From Lumbricus terrestris (lineage: Eukaryota > Annelida > Clitellata > Crassiclitellata > Lumbricidae): a stretch of 64,000 nt of DNA. The translations under genes were made by a program, and so were the position numbers. The notes under the pieces were generated by a model. It was given only the letters and a program-made list of their open reading frames with translations. It did not search any database and was not told where the DNA came from. The stretch spans positions 32,044,594 to 32,108,593 of the forward strand of contig OX457042.1 of assembly GCA_949752735.1 (NCBI GenBank), in the 5' to 3' direction. Below, piece after piece: positions 11,599 to 22,739 of this stretch. The number at the start of each line of letters is the position of its first letter. The first letter of the stretch is position 1.

Positions 11599-14500
11599 CA
11601 TACATACATACATACATACATACATACATACATACATACATACATACATACATACATACATACATACATACATACATACATACATACATACATACATACA
11701 TACATACATACATACATACATACATGCATACATACATGCATACATTCATAGATACATAGATACATACATACATACACACATACATACATACATACATACG
11801 TACGTACGTACATACATACATACATACATACATACATACATACATACATACATGCATACATACATACATACATACATACATACATACATACATACATACA
11901 TACATACATACATACATACATGGATTCGTAAAATCATACATAGAAATATGAATATTATTTTATACACTTAGATCACAAGTAGTCTATAATTATGATGACA
12001 TGCAGATTTCGGTACGTAGGCTATTTGGAAACATATCGTAATGTTTTTTTATTTCGCTGTAGGTGTGGAGAGTGGAGAGACCGCTTGCAAGCTGGCCAGG
12101 AAGTGGGGCTACAACGTCAAAGGCATTCCAAAGAATCAGGCAAAGCACATATTTGCTGAGGGAAACTTCTGGGGTCGTACCCTGGCCGCCATTTCCAGCT
12201 CCACGGATGCAAGCAGCTTTGATGGCTTTGGTCCCTTTATGCCTGGATTTATCAACATTCCCTACAATGATCTGGAGGCTTTGGATGTAAGTCGACTGCT
12301 CTTATTAATGTGTGCTTCTGGTTATGCCAGGACTTTTTTTTAGCTCAGTCAATCAATCATAATTTATATAGCCCACACAGATAAGAGGGTACCCAGCTGT
12401 TGCTGTTGTAGAACAAAATGTGCATTTCTAAATGGATTTGTGCAGTTGCAGAAGTAGGCCTACTTCTGTGCAGTCAAAACTAGTAAAAAGTCATTGTCGT
12501 TCGATTGGAAGTAATTTACAATGGAGGATGTGAAGGGAAAGAATGGGGATGTGCAGTTCTAAAGATTCCTTTAAAAAAATTTAAAAGCCCTGCTGGGCTG
12601 GCTACTTATATGGCTCGCTGTTGAAACTTCACAAAGGTATTAGAACATGGTTGTTTAAGTGATTGCAAATAAGCTGGTGCTCTACTCTTCTCTTTCAGTT
12701 GGAGATTTAGAAGTTTGAAGTTTACGTTTATGATCTAATTTTGTGCAAATAAAGATCGATTTAAATGTATCTTGAGCTATAAAAAGTATGTTTTTCCATT
12801 GGAAGACTAGCTAGTACATGTATGCATGGCGTGCTTCATGATGCTTGTGTCACAGGAAAGCATGTGACTATAAAGATACCTTGCATTGCTGATTGCTTAT
12901 TACAATCAACAGCTGCATTGAGAAAAATGCAATTATCACATTGGAGCTAAAGTGCTGAGAGAAAATTCTTGTGGTTTGTTTACATCTTCTTCTTTAGTTC
13001 TCTGCCGTCAGGCAGGTTCACATGTCCAATGACGCCACGCGTATCTGTTCTGTGCATCCTCCTTTAGTCTTCTGTAACCATCCTTTGCCATCATCCAGTC
13101 TAGTAGCATTGTTCTTGGTCTTCCTCTTGTCTTTTTCCCCTCCATTCTTCCTTCTATAATGTCCCTTACTATGGAGTCGCTCCTCAGGACGTGGCCAATC
13201 CAGTTTCTCTGCCGCCTCCGTATTGTCTCCATCATTGACCTTCTCTCTCCGACCATTCGCAGTATTTCTTCGTTCGTCTTGTGCTCCGTCCAGCTGACAT
13301 GCTCCATTCGTCGCCAAATCCACATTTCGAAAGCTTCCAATATTCTTATGTCATCCTTTCTCATTGTCCATGTTTCTGACCTATACAGAACTACACTCCA
13401 TACCAGCGTCTTGACCATTCTCTTTTTTAGATTCAAATTTAGCTTTCCTCTGAGGAGTTCCCCTCTTTTGTTAAATGCGTCTTTTCCCATGACTATTCTT
13501 CTTTTTATTTCCACATGGCATCTTGCATCCTCTGTGACCATACTTCCTAGGTAGCAGAATTTCTCCACCTGCTCTATTTCCTCTCCGTTTACTGTGATCT
13601 TAATTGCTTTCTCTCCTCTCTTGTTTATCCTCATAGCCTTTGTCTTCTTTATGTTTATTTTCATGTCGTATTCTGTTGATATCATGTTCAGTCGATTCAT
13701 CATTCTTTGTAATCCTTCTTGAGTTCCTGCCAACATTGCCTGATCGTCCGCGAATCTCAGAGCTTTTACCAGTCTTCCTCCTACCTTTATCCCTTCATTC
13801 ACTTCTTCCAACGTTTCTCTTACAATTTCTTCTATGTAGATATTAAATAGTATTGGGGAGAGTGGACATCCTTGCCTCACACCTCTTCCTATCTTTCCCG
13901 GTTCCGAGTATTCTCCATCAATTCTTATTTTCACTTTCTGTCCCATATATAGATTACCAATCAATCGCCTTTCCTGCCATTCCACACCTATTCGTCTTAG
14001 CGCATTCATCAACTTCTTCCAGTCCACCCTGTCAAACGCTTTTTCATAGTCAACGTAACATATATATATGTCTTGCCCATGCTGGATGCTTCTTTCCGTT
14101 AGAATTCTCAGTGCTGCAATTGCGTCTCTTGTTCCTCTTCCCTTCCTGAAGCCAAATTGATCGTCTCCAATGCATTTATCTTTTTCTGCTCTTGACTGTA
14201 GTCTTTTCGTGATGACTCTAAGTAGGATCTTTGATGCATGGGTAAGGAGGCTTATAGTGCGGTGGTCCTCACATGTTGTTGCGTTCGGTTTTTTCTTGAT
14301 TGGAATCATTATGGTTTGCAAGAAATCTTCCGGCCACGCTCCAGTATTGTATATGTCTTGGCACAGCCGCACCAATTCTCCCATTGCCTTTTCTCCAAGG
14401 TTCCTCAGTATCTCTATTGGGATGTTATCTATTCCCTCTGCCTTGTTGTTTTTCATATCACTGATTGCAGCCATGACCTCTTCTTTAAGCAGCTCCATTC

Positions 14501-17258
14501 CTCTGTCGTTTTCATTCTGTGCCTGTTCCTCCTCTTCGTTCTCCAGACTACTGTTTCCCATCAATCCCATGTACAACTCTTCCACGTATTCTTTCCATCG
14601 ACTCCTTATCTCGTCTGGTTCCTCCAGCAGTCTGCCATCTTTGTTCTTGATTGCATTTCCTCTACCCACATTGTTTACATACATGTAGGTGTGGTATTAA
14701 TTGCGAAACTCAGAAGGCCTATGATTTAGGATACTGATTTAGGATACTGATGGGAAGATACGCATATAAGTAATCGTAATCATGAATTTATATAGCGCCC
14801 CCTCTAGAGAAACTTCTAGGAGCCGCTCCTGACCTGACAGCCCCAAACTATGGCCGAAAAGAATAGTTTTTATAAGTATTGGATATGACACGTAGGGAGC
14901 CTATACAGACATAACATTTATGTCGATGATATTAATTTGTTCTCAGAAAGCAACCCAGGATCCAAATGTCTGCTCCTTCATGGTAGAACCGATCCAGGGT
15001 GAGGCCGGTGTTGTCGTACCAGATCCCGGATACCTCCAAGGAGTTCGTGAGATCTGCACGAGGAATAATGTCCTCTTCATTGCCGACGAGGTCCAGACTG
15101 GCCTTGGCCGAACCGGAAGGTTGGTGGCTTCCTCACTCTGATGTTCAGATACATTGAAGGCTGAAGTTGTGTGGTAAAACTAGGCCTAATATCTGTTGCA
15201 CAACTGGCTTACATGTATGTTGCGGAAGTTGAAGATATTTGCACTTTGATCTAGTCTATGATAGACTAGATCACATTAACAATTTAGACATTCGTGTACA
15301 GTGGCATTAATGGGCAAACCAATGGGTGGAGACTTAGGGTGGAACAGGGGGACGGTCCCCCTCAAGTCTCCGTCCATGGGCAAACCCAAAGGAATATAAC
15401 GGGGTTACCATTGATTCATCAGCAATTAATCTAACAGTGTTTTTAACATCATGTACGATGTTTAAAAGAAGAGGATGGGGAGAAGGAGAAGGAGAAGAAG
15501 GAGGAGGAAGAGGAAGAAGAAGAAGAAGGATGGTATATGAAGTGTATAGTGATGACTTCATACTCTTGCCATCAGCTAACAGTGTGTGTTTAATGAGCTC
15601 ATTATACCTGAGCTGACTGGCATCACCGCAGATGGAGAGAGCAGTTGATTCACTGATTGATTAAATGTATTTGACTGATTTCATTGATTGATTGACTGAT
15701 TGATTAAGTGATTGATTGATAGGTAGATAATGAGTCTTCCAAATTGGGGAAAACAGATGATTTCGGCTGTGCTTGGTTTTATTCATTCATTATTCATTAG
15801 CCTATACGTCCATAGGTGCAATCACGTTCTAAAAGTTGGGAGGGACCAAATGAATCACGTCCTAAAAGTTGGGGGACCATAATAATAAAGTTAGGGGACC
15901 ACTCAAAAGTTGGGTGACGCGTCCCGTGGGTCCCATAGGGTGGCTGCGCCTATGCCTACGTCATCAGAAATTTTGGCGCCTGAAATGGAAAATTATCTTG
16001 AGATTTTGGCCGATGACTACAAAAAGTCATCAGAAATTTTGGCGGCGGAAACGGAAAATTTTCTGCCATGAATAATAATTTTTATTCGTTAGTTAGAAAT
16101 AAGTCTGTATTATTTTGTGTCTGCTCAGGCGTCTGTGTGTCGACCACGAGGATGTCAGGCCAGACATCGTTGCACTTGGCAAAGCACTTGCTGGTGGACT
16201 CTATCCGGTTAGTTGTACATCATAAAAGCCACTTTTTACTTTGTTTAATGATTGATCAACTTGATTGCCAGCAGAGTTTTATTTAGGTTTAGTAACTAAT
16301 CTTAGCTATGAACAGAGAAACTGTGGCTTAGTCTAGTAGCTAATCTTAGCATCTTACAGTGGCTTAGTAACCAAACCTAGTACCTTACTGTGGATTAGTA
16401 ACTGACTTTCATACTTTACTGCAGCATACTTAATGATTACTGTGGCATAGTTGATGATTGGGACAGATATTAATGCCAAAGTTTTTACTAGACAGCTAGT
16501 TTTATCTCTCAGATAAGTTAAACTTTGCAGCAAACTTGGTGACTCATGGCCATCTAATTTTCCTTGTAATAAAGATTAACATGTAAAATTATATAGCTGG
16601 TTAATTCCAAGGCCGTAGCCAGGATTTGATTTGGGGGGGGGTGTTTCTTCAGTATCCCCGTCCGAAAAAAGTGATGACTTTTTTAGTCATCCGACCGAAA
16701 TCAATTCAATCTATTTTTTAACATTTTTTCATTTGGGAAGGGGGTGTTTTCATGGCTTTATTTCATGGTTTTTACATCATGTGCTAGTAAAATCAATGCA
16801 TTCTATTATTTTTTTCTTTTTACATTTTGGGGGGTGTTCAAACACCCAAAACACACCCCTAGCTACGGCCTTGGTTAATTCTTCAATAGATAATTCATAA
16901 ATAATAGCAAGCATTCTGTGCAGTTTCTATGAAGAAAAAGTGGTACATTTAATTTTTGTAGTAGCAGTAACTACATGTAGAATCCTATCAATTTTGGGAA
17001 GCAAGCGTTATTTCAACTTATAAGACATCTTGTTTGTTGTTGTGGCCAATGGATGTGATTTTTATTTGATCTTCTGGCAAAAACAGGTGTCGGCAGTGTT
17101 AGCAGATGATCACATCATGCTGCAGATCAAGCCTGGTGAGCACGGATCTACCTTTGGTGGGAATCCACTTGGCTGTCGAGTTGCCATCGAGGCTCTGAAG
17201 GTCAGTCTCACGTAGTATACTTGGATTTGTTATTTAATCTTTCACTTAATTTTTATTA

Positions 17259-17312
<54 letters not shown>

Positions 17313-19241
17313 TACCAGAGGGGATTATAATCAGTGAGGCTCTGAAGGTCAGTCTCACGTAGTATACTTGGATTTGTTATTCAATCCTTTACTAAATTGT
17401 TATAATTATTATTTAGTTAATCATTAATATTGTTATTATTATAGCATTGTTACAAAGGCAATTAATTTAATTTAATCAATTAATTATTATTATTATTATT
17501 TAGTTTATTATTATTATTTAGCTAATCATTAATATTGTTATCATTATAGCATTGTTACAAAGGCAATTAATTTAATTTAATTAGTTAATTATTATTATTA
17601 TTTTTATTATTATTATTATCATTATTATTATTTACCAGAGGGAATTGTAATCACAAACGATCACAAAGCAATAGGCCTAACTATTTTCATTATTAATATT
17701 GGTGATTATTGCACTGCATCTAAGCTGCTGTGGCTGACGAGTTGCTTCTTAAGCTAATTGCTTAAGCCTTAACTTTTCTTAAATTAATTATGGGCTGACT
17801 GGAAGTCAATTTAGAGAATCAAATTATTTTGGTTCTGAATTGCTTCTTCTGACCACTGTGATTCTGGTTATTGTACATTTTCTAGTCTAAAGATTTAGCA
17901 AATATTGAGCTATGGAAATATTTAATTCCATTAGAGAAAGGTGACTTTGTTGAATATTATATGGAAACGATTTTAAGTATCATGGTTGGACAGACTTCCT
18001 CCGAGTTTTATAAACTCAACTTTAATGCGATCTTAGGCTGAAATGGAAGCTAATGCAAAGCTGTTATGAATTAAAATAGTAATATTTAATTGCAAATACT
18101 ATTTACATGCCCAGTGAGTGACATGGTGGAATTGAAAACAATGCAAAGTTCCAAAGATCACTTTAGAAGTTCCCAGATTCAGACTAAACAATCATTTATA
18201 GGCCTATAGCTCAATGAATTGGTGCAAGCAGTGATCTCATCCTTCTGGTTTTTTCCTTTAGGTCCTTGAAGAAGAGAAGTTGGCAGAGAATGCAGAACGT
18301 CTTGGAGAGAAGTTCCGTGCGGGACTTTCAAATCTTCCCGGTGATGTGATCAAGGACGTTCGAGGCAAAGGACTCCTCAACGCAATCGTCATCGATGAAA
18401 GTATGTTGATCTCTAATATTTACCATCAGCGATTAGCGAGTACCTTTGGTAGAAAGTTATTACATAAAGCAATCAACAATTCATTTACCATCAGTGATTA
18501 GTGAGTACAATGTACCTTTGGTGAAGGTACTCACTACAGTTAAATTCGACTTCTGTGTTAACTTGTGATCATCCGTTCATACCAAGAATTGTAATTTTAC
18601 TGCGCTGTTAGTTTGAAATTAAACAAAGATTATTATTATTATTATAATTAATATAATTAATATAATTATTATTATCATTATTATTATTATCATTATCATC
18701 ATTATCATTATTATTATTATTATTATTGCTGACCAATGCTCTGATCGGAACAGGAGGAACGAAGTCTAAGTAATTATTATTATTATTATTATGCTCGGCA
18801 GGCTTTTTTCACGTGCAGTTGTACACAAAATGTGCAGTTCTAAATGTATTTGTGCAGTTGTAGAAGCACTTATGTACAGTGAAAATTGTCAAAAAAGGTC
18901 ATTGTTCCCCCCCGATTGGAAGTAATTTACCATGGAGGATGGGAAGGGAAAGAAGTTGTTCAGCTCTAAAATTCCCTTAAAAACAGCCCTGATGCTCGGA
19001 GCACTTCTGAACAGCTAGTAGGGCCCACTGCAAGAGGCGTTTGACAAGCTCTCATAATATTTGATTTTGTCTGAATGCAGAATTCGATGCGTGGGACCTC
19101 TGCCTGCGGCTCCGAGACAACGGGCTTCTTGCAAAGCCGACCCATGGTGACCGGATCCGCCTCGCTCCTCCGCTCGTCATCACCGAAGACCAGATACAGG
19201 AGTGCGTCGACATCATTGCAAAGACGATTAATTCGCTCTAA
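9764..19241 (+). CDS. OAT: Ornithine aminotransferase, mitochondrial (8 coding exons)
   Basis: Class-III PLP aminotransferase that converts ornithine and 2-oxoglutarate to glutamate semialdehyde and glutamate in the mitochondrial matrix. Coding exons: 9764-9959, 10478-10702, 12063-12286, 14947-15119, 16129-16207, 17087-17200, 18262-18400, 19081-19241. All introns are GT-AG and the phases (1,1,0,2,0,0,1) match, giving 1311 nt and 436 aa; the human enzyme has 439. The first 20 residues are Arg/Ser-rich, a mitochondrial presequence. Family landmarks: [11 protein letters not shown] in exon 1, NQGHCHP in exon 2, GNFWGRT in exon 3, [11 protein letters not shown] (Glu229, Glu234) and FIADEVQTG (Asp262, pyridine-nitrogen contact) in exon 4, [11 protein letters not shown] with the Schiff-base Lys291 in exon 5, and [13 protein letters not shown] in exon 8. 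No stop or frameshift is seen. Upstream acceptors at about 9675 and 9735 imply at least one untranslated 5' exon. Introns are loaded with repeats, described separately. Confidence 0.97.
9985..10258. repeat. (TGTC/TCTG)n microsatellite in OAT intron 1
   Basis: Imperfect tetranucleotide repeat rich in TCTG and TGTC, broken by a short unique stretch at about 10160-10210. The long frames across it encode only [12 protein letters not shown] repeats and are artefacts. Confidence 0.9.
10718..11024 (+). repeat. (TG)n and (TGTA)n microsatellite in OAT intron 2
   Basis: A (TG)n run of about 38 bp at 10719-10756 is followed by (TGTA)n to about 11024 with a few interruptions. It is the sense partner of the (TACA)n array about 520 bp downstream. 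Confidence 0.95.
11521..11925 (+). repeat. (TACA)n microsatellite in OAT intron 2
   Basis: Nearly uninterrupted (TACA)n from about 11547 to 11922, reverse-complementary to the (TGTA)n array at 10759-11024. The two arrays could pair in the OAT pre-mRNA. Long frames here (YIHTYIHT or MYVCMYVC) are repeat artefacts. Confidence 0.95.
12348..12400 (-). repeat. LINE 3'-tail fragment
   Basis: 'tcaatcaatcataatttata' followed by 'tagcccacac' is the recurring LINE 3' end with its ATTG tail, inverted relative to OAT, in intron 3. Confidence 0.5.
12400..12600. mobile_element. CAGGGCT-family MITE in OAT intron 3
   Basis: Reverse-oriented relative of the 193-bp MITE at 18799. It shares 'acaaaatgtgca', 'gtgcagttgcagaag', 'gattggaagtaatttac' and an end AAAAGCCCTG. 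The left terminus is diverged and no target duplication could be read. Confidence 0.6.
12986..14670 (-). mobile_element. 5'-truncated LINE (non-LTR retrotransposon) with intact RT frame
   Basis: Antisense insertion in OAT intron 3, flanked by identical 10-bp duplications TTGTTTACAT at 12976-12985 and 14671-14680. The minus-strand frame 13008-14684 is open for 558 codons; its first residues come from flanking DNA, with the start codon provided by the target site. It carries the reverse-transcriptase blocks: [14 protein letters not shown] (175-188), [13 protein letters not shown] (210-222), [10 protein letters not shown] (268-277) and the catalytic FADD (311-314). A C-terminal NWIGHVLR...GRPR block (about 494-524) follows. 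The upstream endonuclease is missing, as expected from 5' truncation. The 3' UTR is only about 20 nt and ends in AAGAAGAAGATG. No internal stop or frameshift suggests a recent insertion. Clade uncertain, possibly RTE-related; I could not compare. Confidence 0.9.
14778..14875 (-). repeat. LINE 3'-tail fragment in OAT intron 3
   Basis: Contains 'catgaatttatatagcgccc' followed by 'cctctagagaaacttctagg', the recurring tail, without coding sequence. Confidence 0.5.
15321..15378. mobile_element. 58-bp miniature MITE in OAT intron 4
   Basis: Ends AATGGGTGGAGACTT and AAGTCTCCGTCCATG are inverted repeats related to the 2595-2750 element. Flanks GGCAAACC are identical at 15313-15320 and 15379-15386. 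It is almost only the two termini. Confidence 0.7.
15811..16066. mobile_element. CATAGG-ended element plus GATGAC/GTCATC module
   Basis: 15811-15954 runs from CATAGGTGCA to TGCGCCTATG. The flanks TATACGTC and CCTACGTC match only at 6 of 8, so limits are tentative. 15960-16066 holds 'gtcatcagaaattttggcg' twice around 'gatgactacaaaaagtcatc', the internal module shared with several MITEs. Located in OAT intron 4. Confidence 0.45.
16608..16873. mobile_element. CAAGGCCGTAGC-family MITE, 266 bp, in OAT intron 5
   Basis: Ends CAAGGCCGTAGCCAGG and CTAGCTACGGCCTTG. Perfect 8-bp target duplication GTTAATTC at 16600-16607 and 16874-16881. It carries one 'gatgacttttttagtcatcc' hairpin module (16672-16692). 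Confidence 0.85.
17190..17640. repeat. Tandem duplications at the OAT exon 6 / intron 6 junction
   Basis: The last 12 coding bases of exon 6 with their splice donor and about 35 bases of intron (from 17189) recur at about 17336, a 147-bp step. A further ~105-bp unit around 'catagcattgttacaaagg'-like sequence (about 17420-17480) recurs at 17520-17580. (ATT)n runs (17262-17311 and others) separate the copies, which probably slipped on replication. Confidence 0.75.
18602..18790. repeat. LINE tail with (ATT)n in OAT intron 7
   Basis: The stretch 18540-18625 ('ttaaattcgacttctgtg', 'tgatcatccgttcatacca') resembles 29760-29860 and ends in an (ATT)n array, typical of a LINE 3' end. It is followed directly by the MITE at 18799. 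Confidence 0.55.
18799..18991. mobile_element. CAGGGCT-family MITE, 193 bp, complete, in OAT intron 7
   Basis: Best-preserved copy of the family. Ends CAGGCTTTTTTCACG and AAAACAGCCCTG, with a perfect 8-bp target duplication ATGCTCGG at 18791-18798 and 18992-18999. It ends 90 bp before the last OAT exon. Ends and duplication length point to hAT transposition. Confidence 0.85.
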
Positions 19242-19867
19242 ACGCACGGAATCTTAAGGACGAAGGATGGGATTGTCTACGGTTAATTTAAATTCGTCGG
19301 TGGTGGATAGGACTGCAGTAAATTGCGCTTTGGTGATGAGTCTTGCCAAGTCTTGAATCTTCTACACTTCTGATAACATTACTGAATTCTTTGACATTTT
19401 ATTCAGTATTTTCATGTATTTTAAATCGTTCTGCTCCTTGCTGTCCGTGTTCTGCAGTGTAGACAATATCGTCGCTTCTGGTCAGCAAGTAGCTATTGAC
19501 GTTCGTATATTTTTGTCACCATGACATTTGCTTGGCTGCTGCTTTGCAGTAAAATATATGTTATTAAAAGCTTTCAGTGGGCAGCTTTGGTGAATCAATC
19601 GTCTGTCGAAGTTGGTGTTATTTCCTTGTGAAGTGTAAAAACACCCGGGTGAACTTTACAAAGGTTAGCCTGATAACGTGTATGAACTTTGAAAGCAAGG
19701 CAAGTTCAAATGCAGTTGTATTGCATTGTATTGCCTGTAAATCACCACATTATATATTGCCACAGTGGAATGTTAAATATGCTGATGGATTGCCACTGTA
19801 CGTGAATGCAACATTTGTACAAAATAATTGGCATCATTTACAGACGAGAAGAACTAGAACGTGTATC

Positions 19868-19873
19868 AATAAA
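19868..19873 (+). terminator. Polyadenylation signal AATAAA, probably OAT
   Basis: Canonical AATAAA about 630 bp after the OAT stop, followed by GT-rich sequence ('gtttatgtacttgt'). No closer canonical AATAAA was noticed after the stop codon. Confidence 0.55.
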
Positions 19874-20555
19874 ATGGTTTATGTACTTGTAAATGCAGTT
19901 CTAGTAAAACCATAAAACTTTAGTTGAGCCACACTTATAATCCACAAGACATAGAACGTCACGTAATCCACAAGCCATAGATCATTGCGTTTCGATAAGC
20001 ACTTGTTGCCTGCGACACGCAGCTCTTAACTCGATCCCACAGTGCAGCCCGTGGGAGGTACTCATTTCCAGCTCTTGCATCTAATAGCCCCAACTTCCCC
20101 CAAGGTCCTGCACATGGGTCTACGGATAGTGGAACTTGCCGTTTTTTTCCACGCTCATACCGGTACCAACTCCTTGCAGATGAAACGTATGTGCAGTGTC
20201 TCACTGCATGGATCCAATATGGTATACCTTTGAATCCACAACAGTTTGATTACAGATCAAATGTTCGATGCACCAGTCTTGTATTTATTGTATCAACCCG
20301 TTAATCATTCAGAAAATGCTCCCTATTGGGATGAACCATTCAGTAGCGCTCCCAGTGCGGCCCTGCGAGAAGAAGCATGTTTTAGAGCAAACAGAAGAAG
20401 AAAGCGGATTTAAAAGAAAAGAACCAATTGAGGCAAATGATCGAGACTGAGCTATAGCAGTTCTAGAGTGAGGAATATCAAGAGGTCAAGTGTGCAACAC
20501 ATGCTAACAAGATGAGGCTCAGTGTCACTGCTACATTTACTTAGCACGAGTATCA

Positions 20556-20700
20556 ATCACTCAATCAATCAATCGTAATTTATATAGCGCTCCTTCAAGG
20601 TACCTACTCAGAGGCGCTCTCGGCCGAGATCAAGCGGAAAAAAAAGCATATGAAGGACCAGCTCAAGGTCGTTAACTAGCTACCTTTGGGAGGGTAGTAG
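20556..20700 (-). repeat. LINE 3'-tail fragment
   Basis: 'caatcaatcaatcgtaattt' then 'atatagcgctccttcaagg' and 'tcagaggcgctc' match the recurring tail. It lies between the OAT 3' end and the gene-free region. Confidence 0.6.
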
Positions 20701-22397
20701 GAAGTTTCATTTACATCTGATTACTGTCAAGAACTACAGTAACAATTTAAAAAACTATGGAATAAACGATTTTATTCCTGTGTGTGAGCTGTTAAGTTGG
20801 TACAAGAAATTCACACATATTATCAAGTAAAAATTGGTATTTAGAAATACAAAATTGAAAGTATCGTACACCAGTAAAAATCACAGAGCAGCATGAGTTT
20901 TTGTTCCAGGAGAACATACGACCATGCAAATGGCAATGCACGCTAGATACGGTAAATGAAAAAATCCTCAAGAATGACAACGCAGACCACTCAAACTGGA
21001 ATTTCCACTCCTTGTCAACATAAAAACAATATCACAAACCCATGAATTTCTACTCTGCTGCTTCACTTGCATTTACCTGCACTTCAAGTTTTAAAACTAG
21101 AGATTTTCTAGCACGTTTGGTATGTAACCCCTATTCCATTACAGTTTCACAAAACTCCTTGTGTTTTAACCATGAACAGTATTGTTTTTTTCTCACAGTA
21201 TCAATCGGACACAATTTAGACCAGGTTCAACTTGGAAACTCGAATACTTCAGAAAGCCTGTTTTCTTAGCATAACAGTCGCACAGATTCATTTGCTCTTC
21301 CTGTGCCAGCTCAGAACCAAACCTCTGCAAATCTCTGAAACATTTTTTTAACCGTATGGTCCTTATCATGGACTTGGTCACTGAGTGTCATTCCAAAACT
21401 GCAGTCACCACTCACACAGCTGATACCTTGCTAAAGACAAATAATAAGTCTCCCTGAGAAGCAAAAATCGGAAATGTTGCATTGCAGCATTTAGGCGGGT
21501 GCTAAGGGTGCTGCAGCACCTGGGCTCATACTTTTCAGGGCCTGCACTTTGGAAGAGACAACATTTCTTAGCTAAGATGTTGCAACATAAATAATTAATT
21601 TAATTACTTATAGACCTACTGGTGCTGTACTGTCATTACATTACAGGCCTACCGTCTACTTCCCAGGTTACACCGGTATCAAATATAAATGCTTAGCCTA
21701 CTTGCAGAGACATTTCAATCAAACATTTACAAAAAGGCATAAAATCGGAACACTTCTTGGCAAAAAACATGTGACTGAACAAGAGCACATTCAATGTAAG
21801 CTACCATTTCGTAAGTACGGCACTTCACTTATGCCATATCAAAATCCACTCCTGTGCTATCAGCCACAATTTATCAAAATGGCTCAACTGCTTCAAAACA
21901 ATAATGGTTTTTGAAGTTAACAGTCTAAATATTCAGTTCAATTAATTTTGTTATTTATAAGATAATCGCATTGCAGCAGAACTCATAATTGGAGCACGTG
22001 TTAACAGAGATACAACTTCAAACACGTCAAGTCTGTTAAACGGGACCTTGCAAGTCTCATAAATAAATGCACAACTTTACAATATAATTAGACACAATCA
22101 GATTTCCAATAACAGTCGAATACAATTACTAGAAAGTTCACATGGCTTTAAAACTATTCTGTTGCGACTTCATCATCTTTCAGATTTTAACTGCCATCAA
22201 CGCAAACTTATAATGGGATCTCTGAAGTATAATGAAACATGTTAAGCAAACACAGAACAAAAGTCTTGCTAATCAAATAAAAACGCACAACAGTTACTCG
22301 ACAAAAAAAGTTAAGCAGCTAAACAAAAATCTAGTTCTAGCACGGTCAGATGCAACGGCTGTAGTGGAGCAGCAGAATTGAAATGTTGGAGGTAAAC

Positions 22398-22739
22398 CAG
22401 GGCTATACTCAAGGGTATACACGGGGGTATATGGCATATACTCACCTGCGTGAAAAAATGACAGCGTATACCCACCTCAAAAAACGAGGGTACACGCGGG
22501 TATACAGCGTATACCCACCTCAGTAAGAACAAGTGGGTACACGCAGGCAAAAATCGCGAATTACAAAGGCAAAAAATCGTGAAAGTAGAGCTTTTACGCT
22601 GTTTGAAAGGTTTTCCGGGCAAAAATCCAGGTCAAAAACTTCGACGACTAAACAAGGTCGTCATAAATTTTTGGCCCGAAAAAGTCGATTTTTTCGGCAG
22701 CAGTGTGTACTCACTTCAAAAGTTCCGAGTACAGCCCCG
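22398..22739. mobile_element. CAGGGCTATACTC-family MITE, 342 bp
   Basis: Ends CAGGGCTATACTC and GAGTACAGCCCCG, perfect 8-bp target duplication AGGTAAAC at 22390-22397 and 22740-22747. The left part has several 'gtatacccacctca' and 'ggtatacacgggggtata' sub-repeats. A fragment of the same family lies at 50733-50930. Confidence 0.85.

Noticed and set aside
10710..11971. Long open frames of MYVC/YIHT repeats on both strands
   Set aside because: They are (TGTA)n/(TACA)n microsatellite translations; a tetranucleotide repeat is open in several frames at once.
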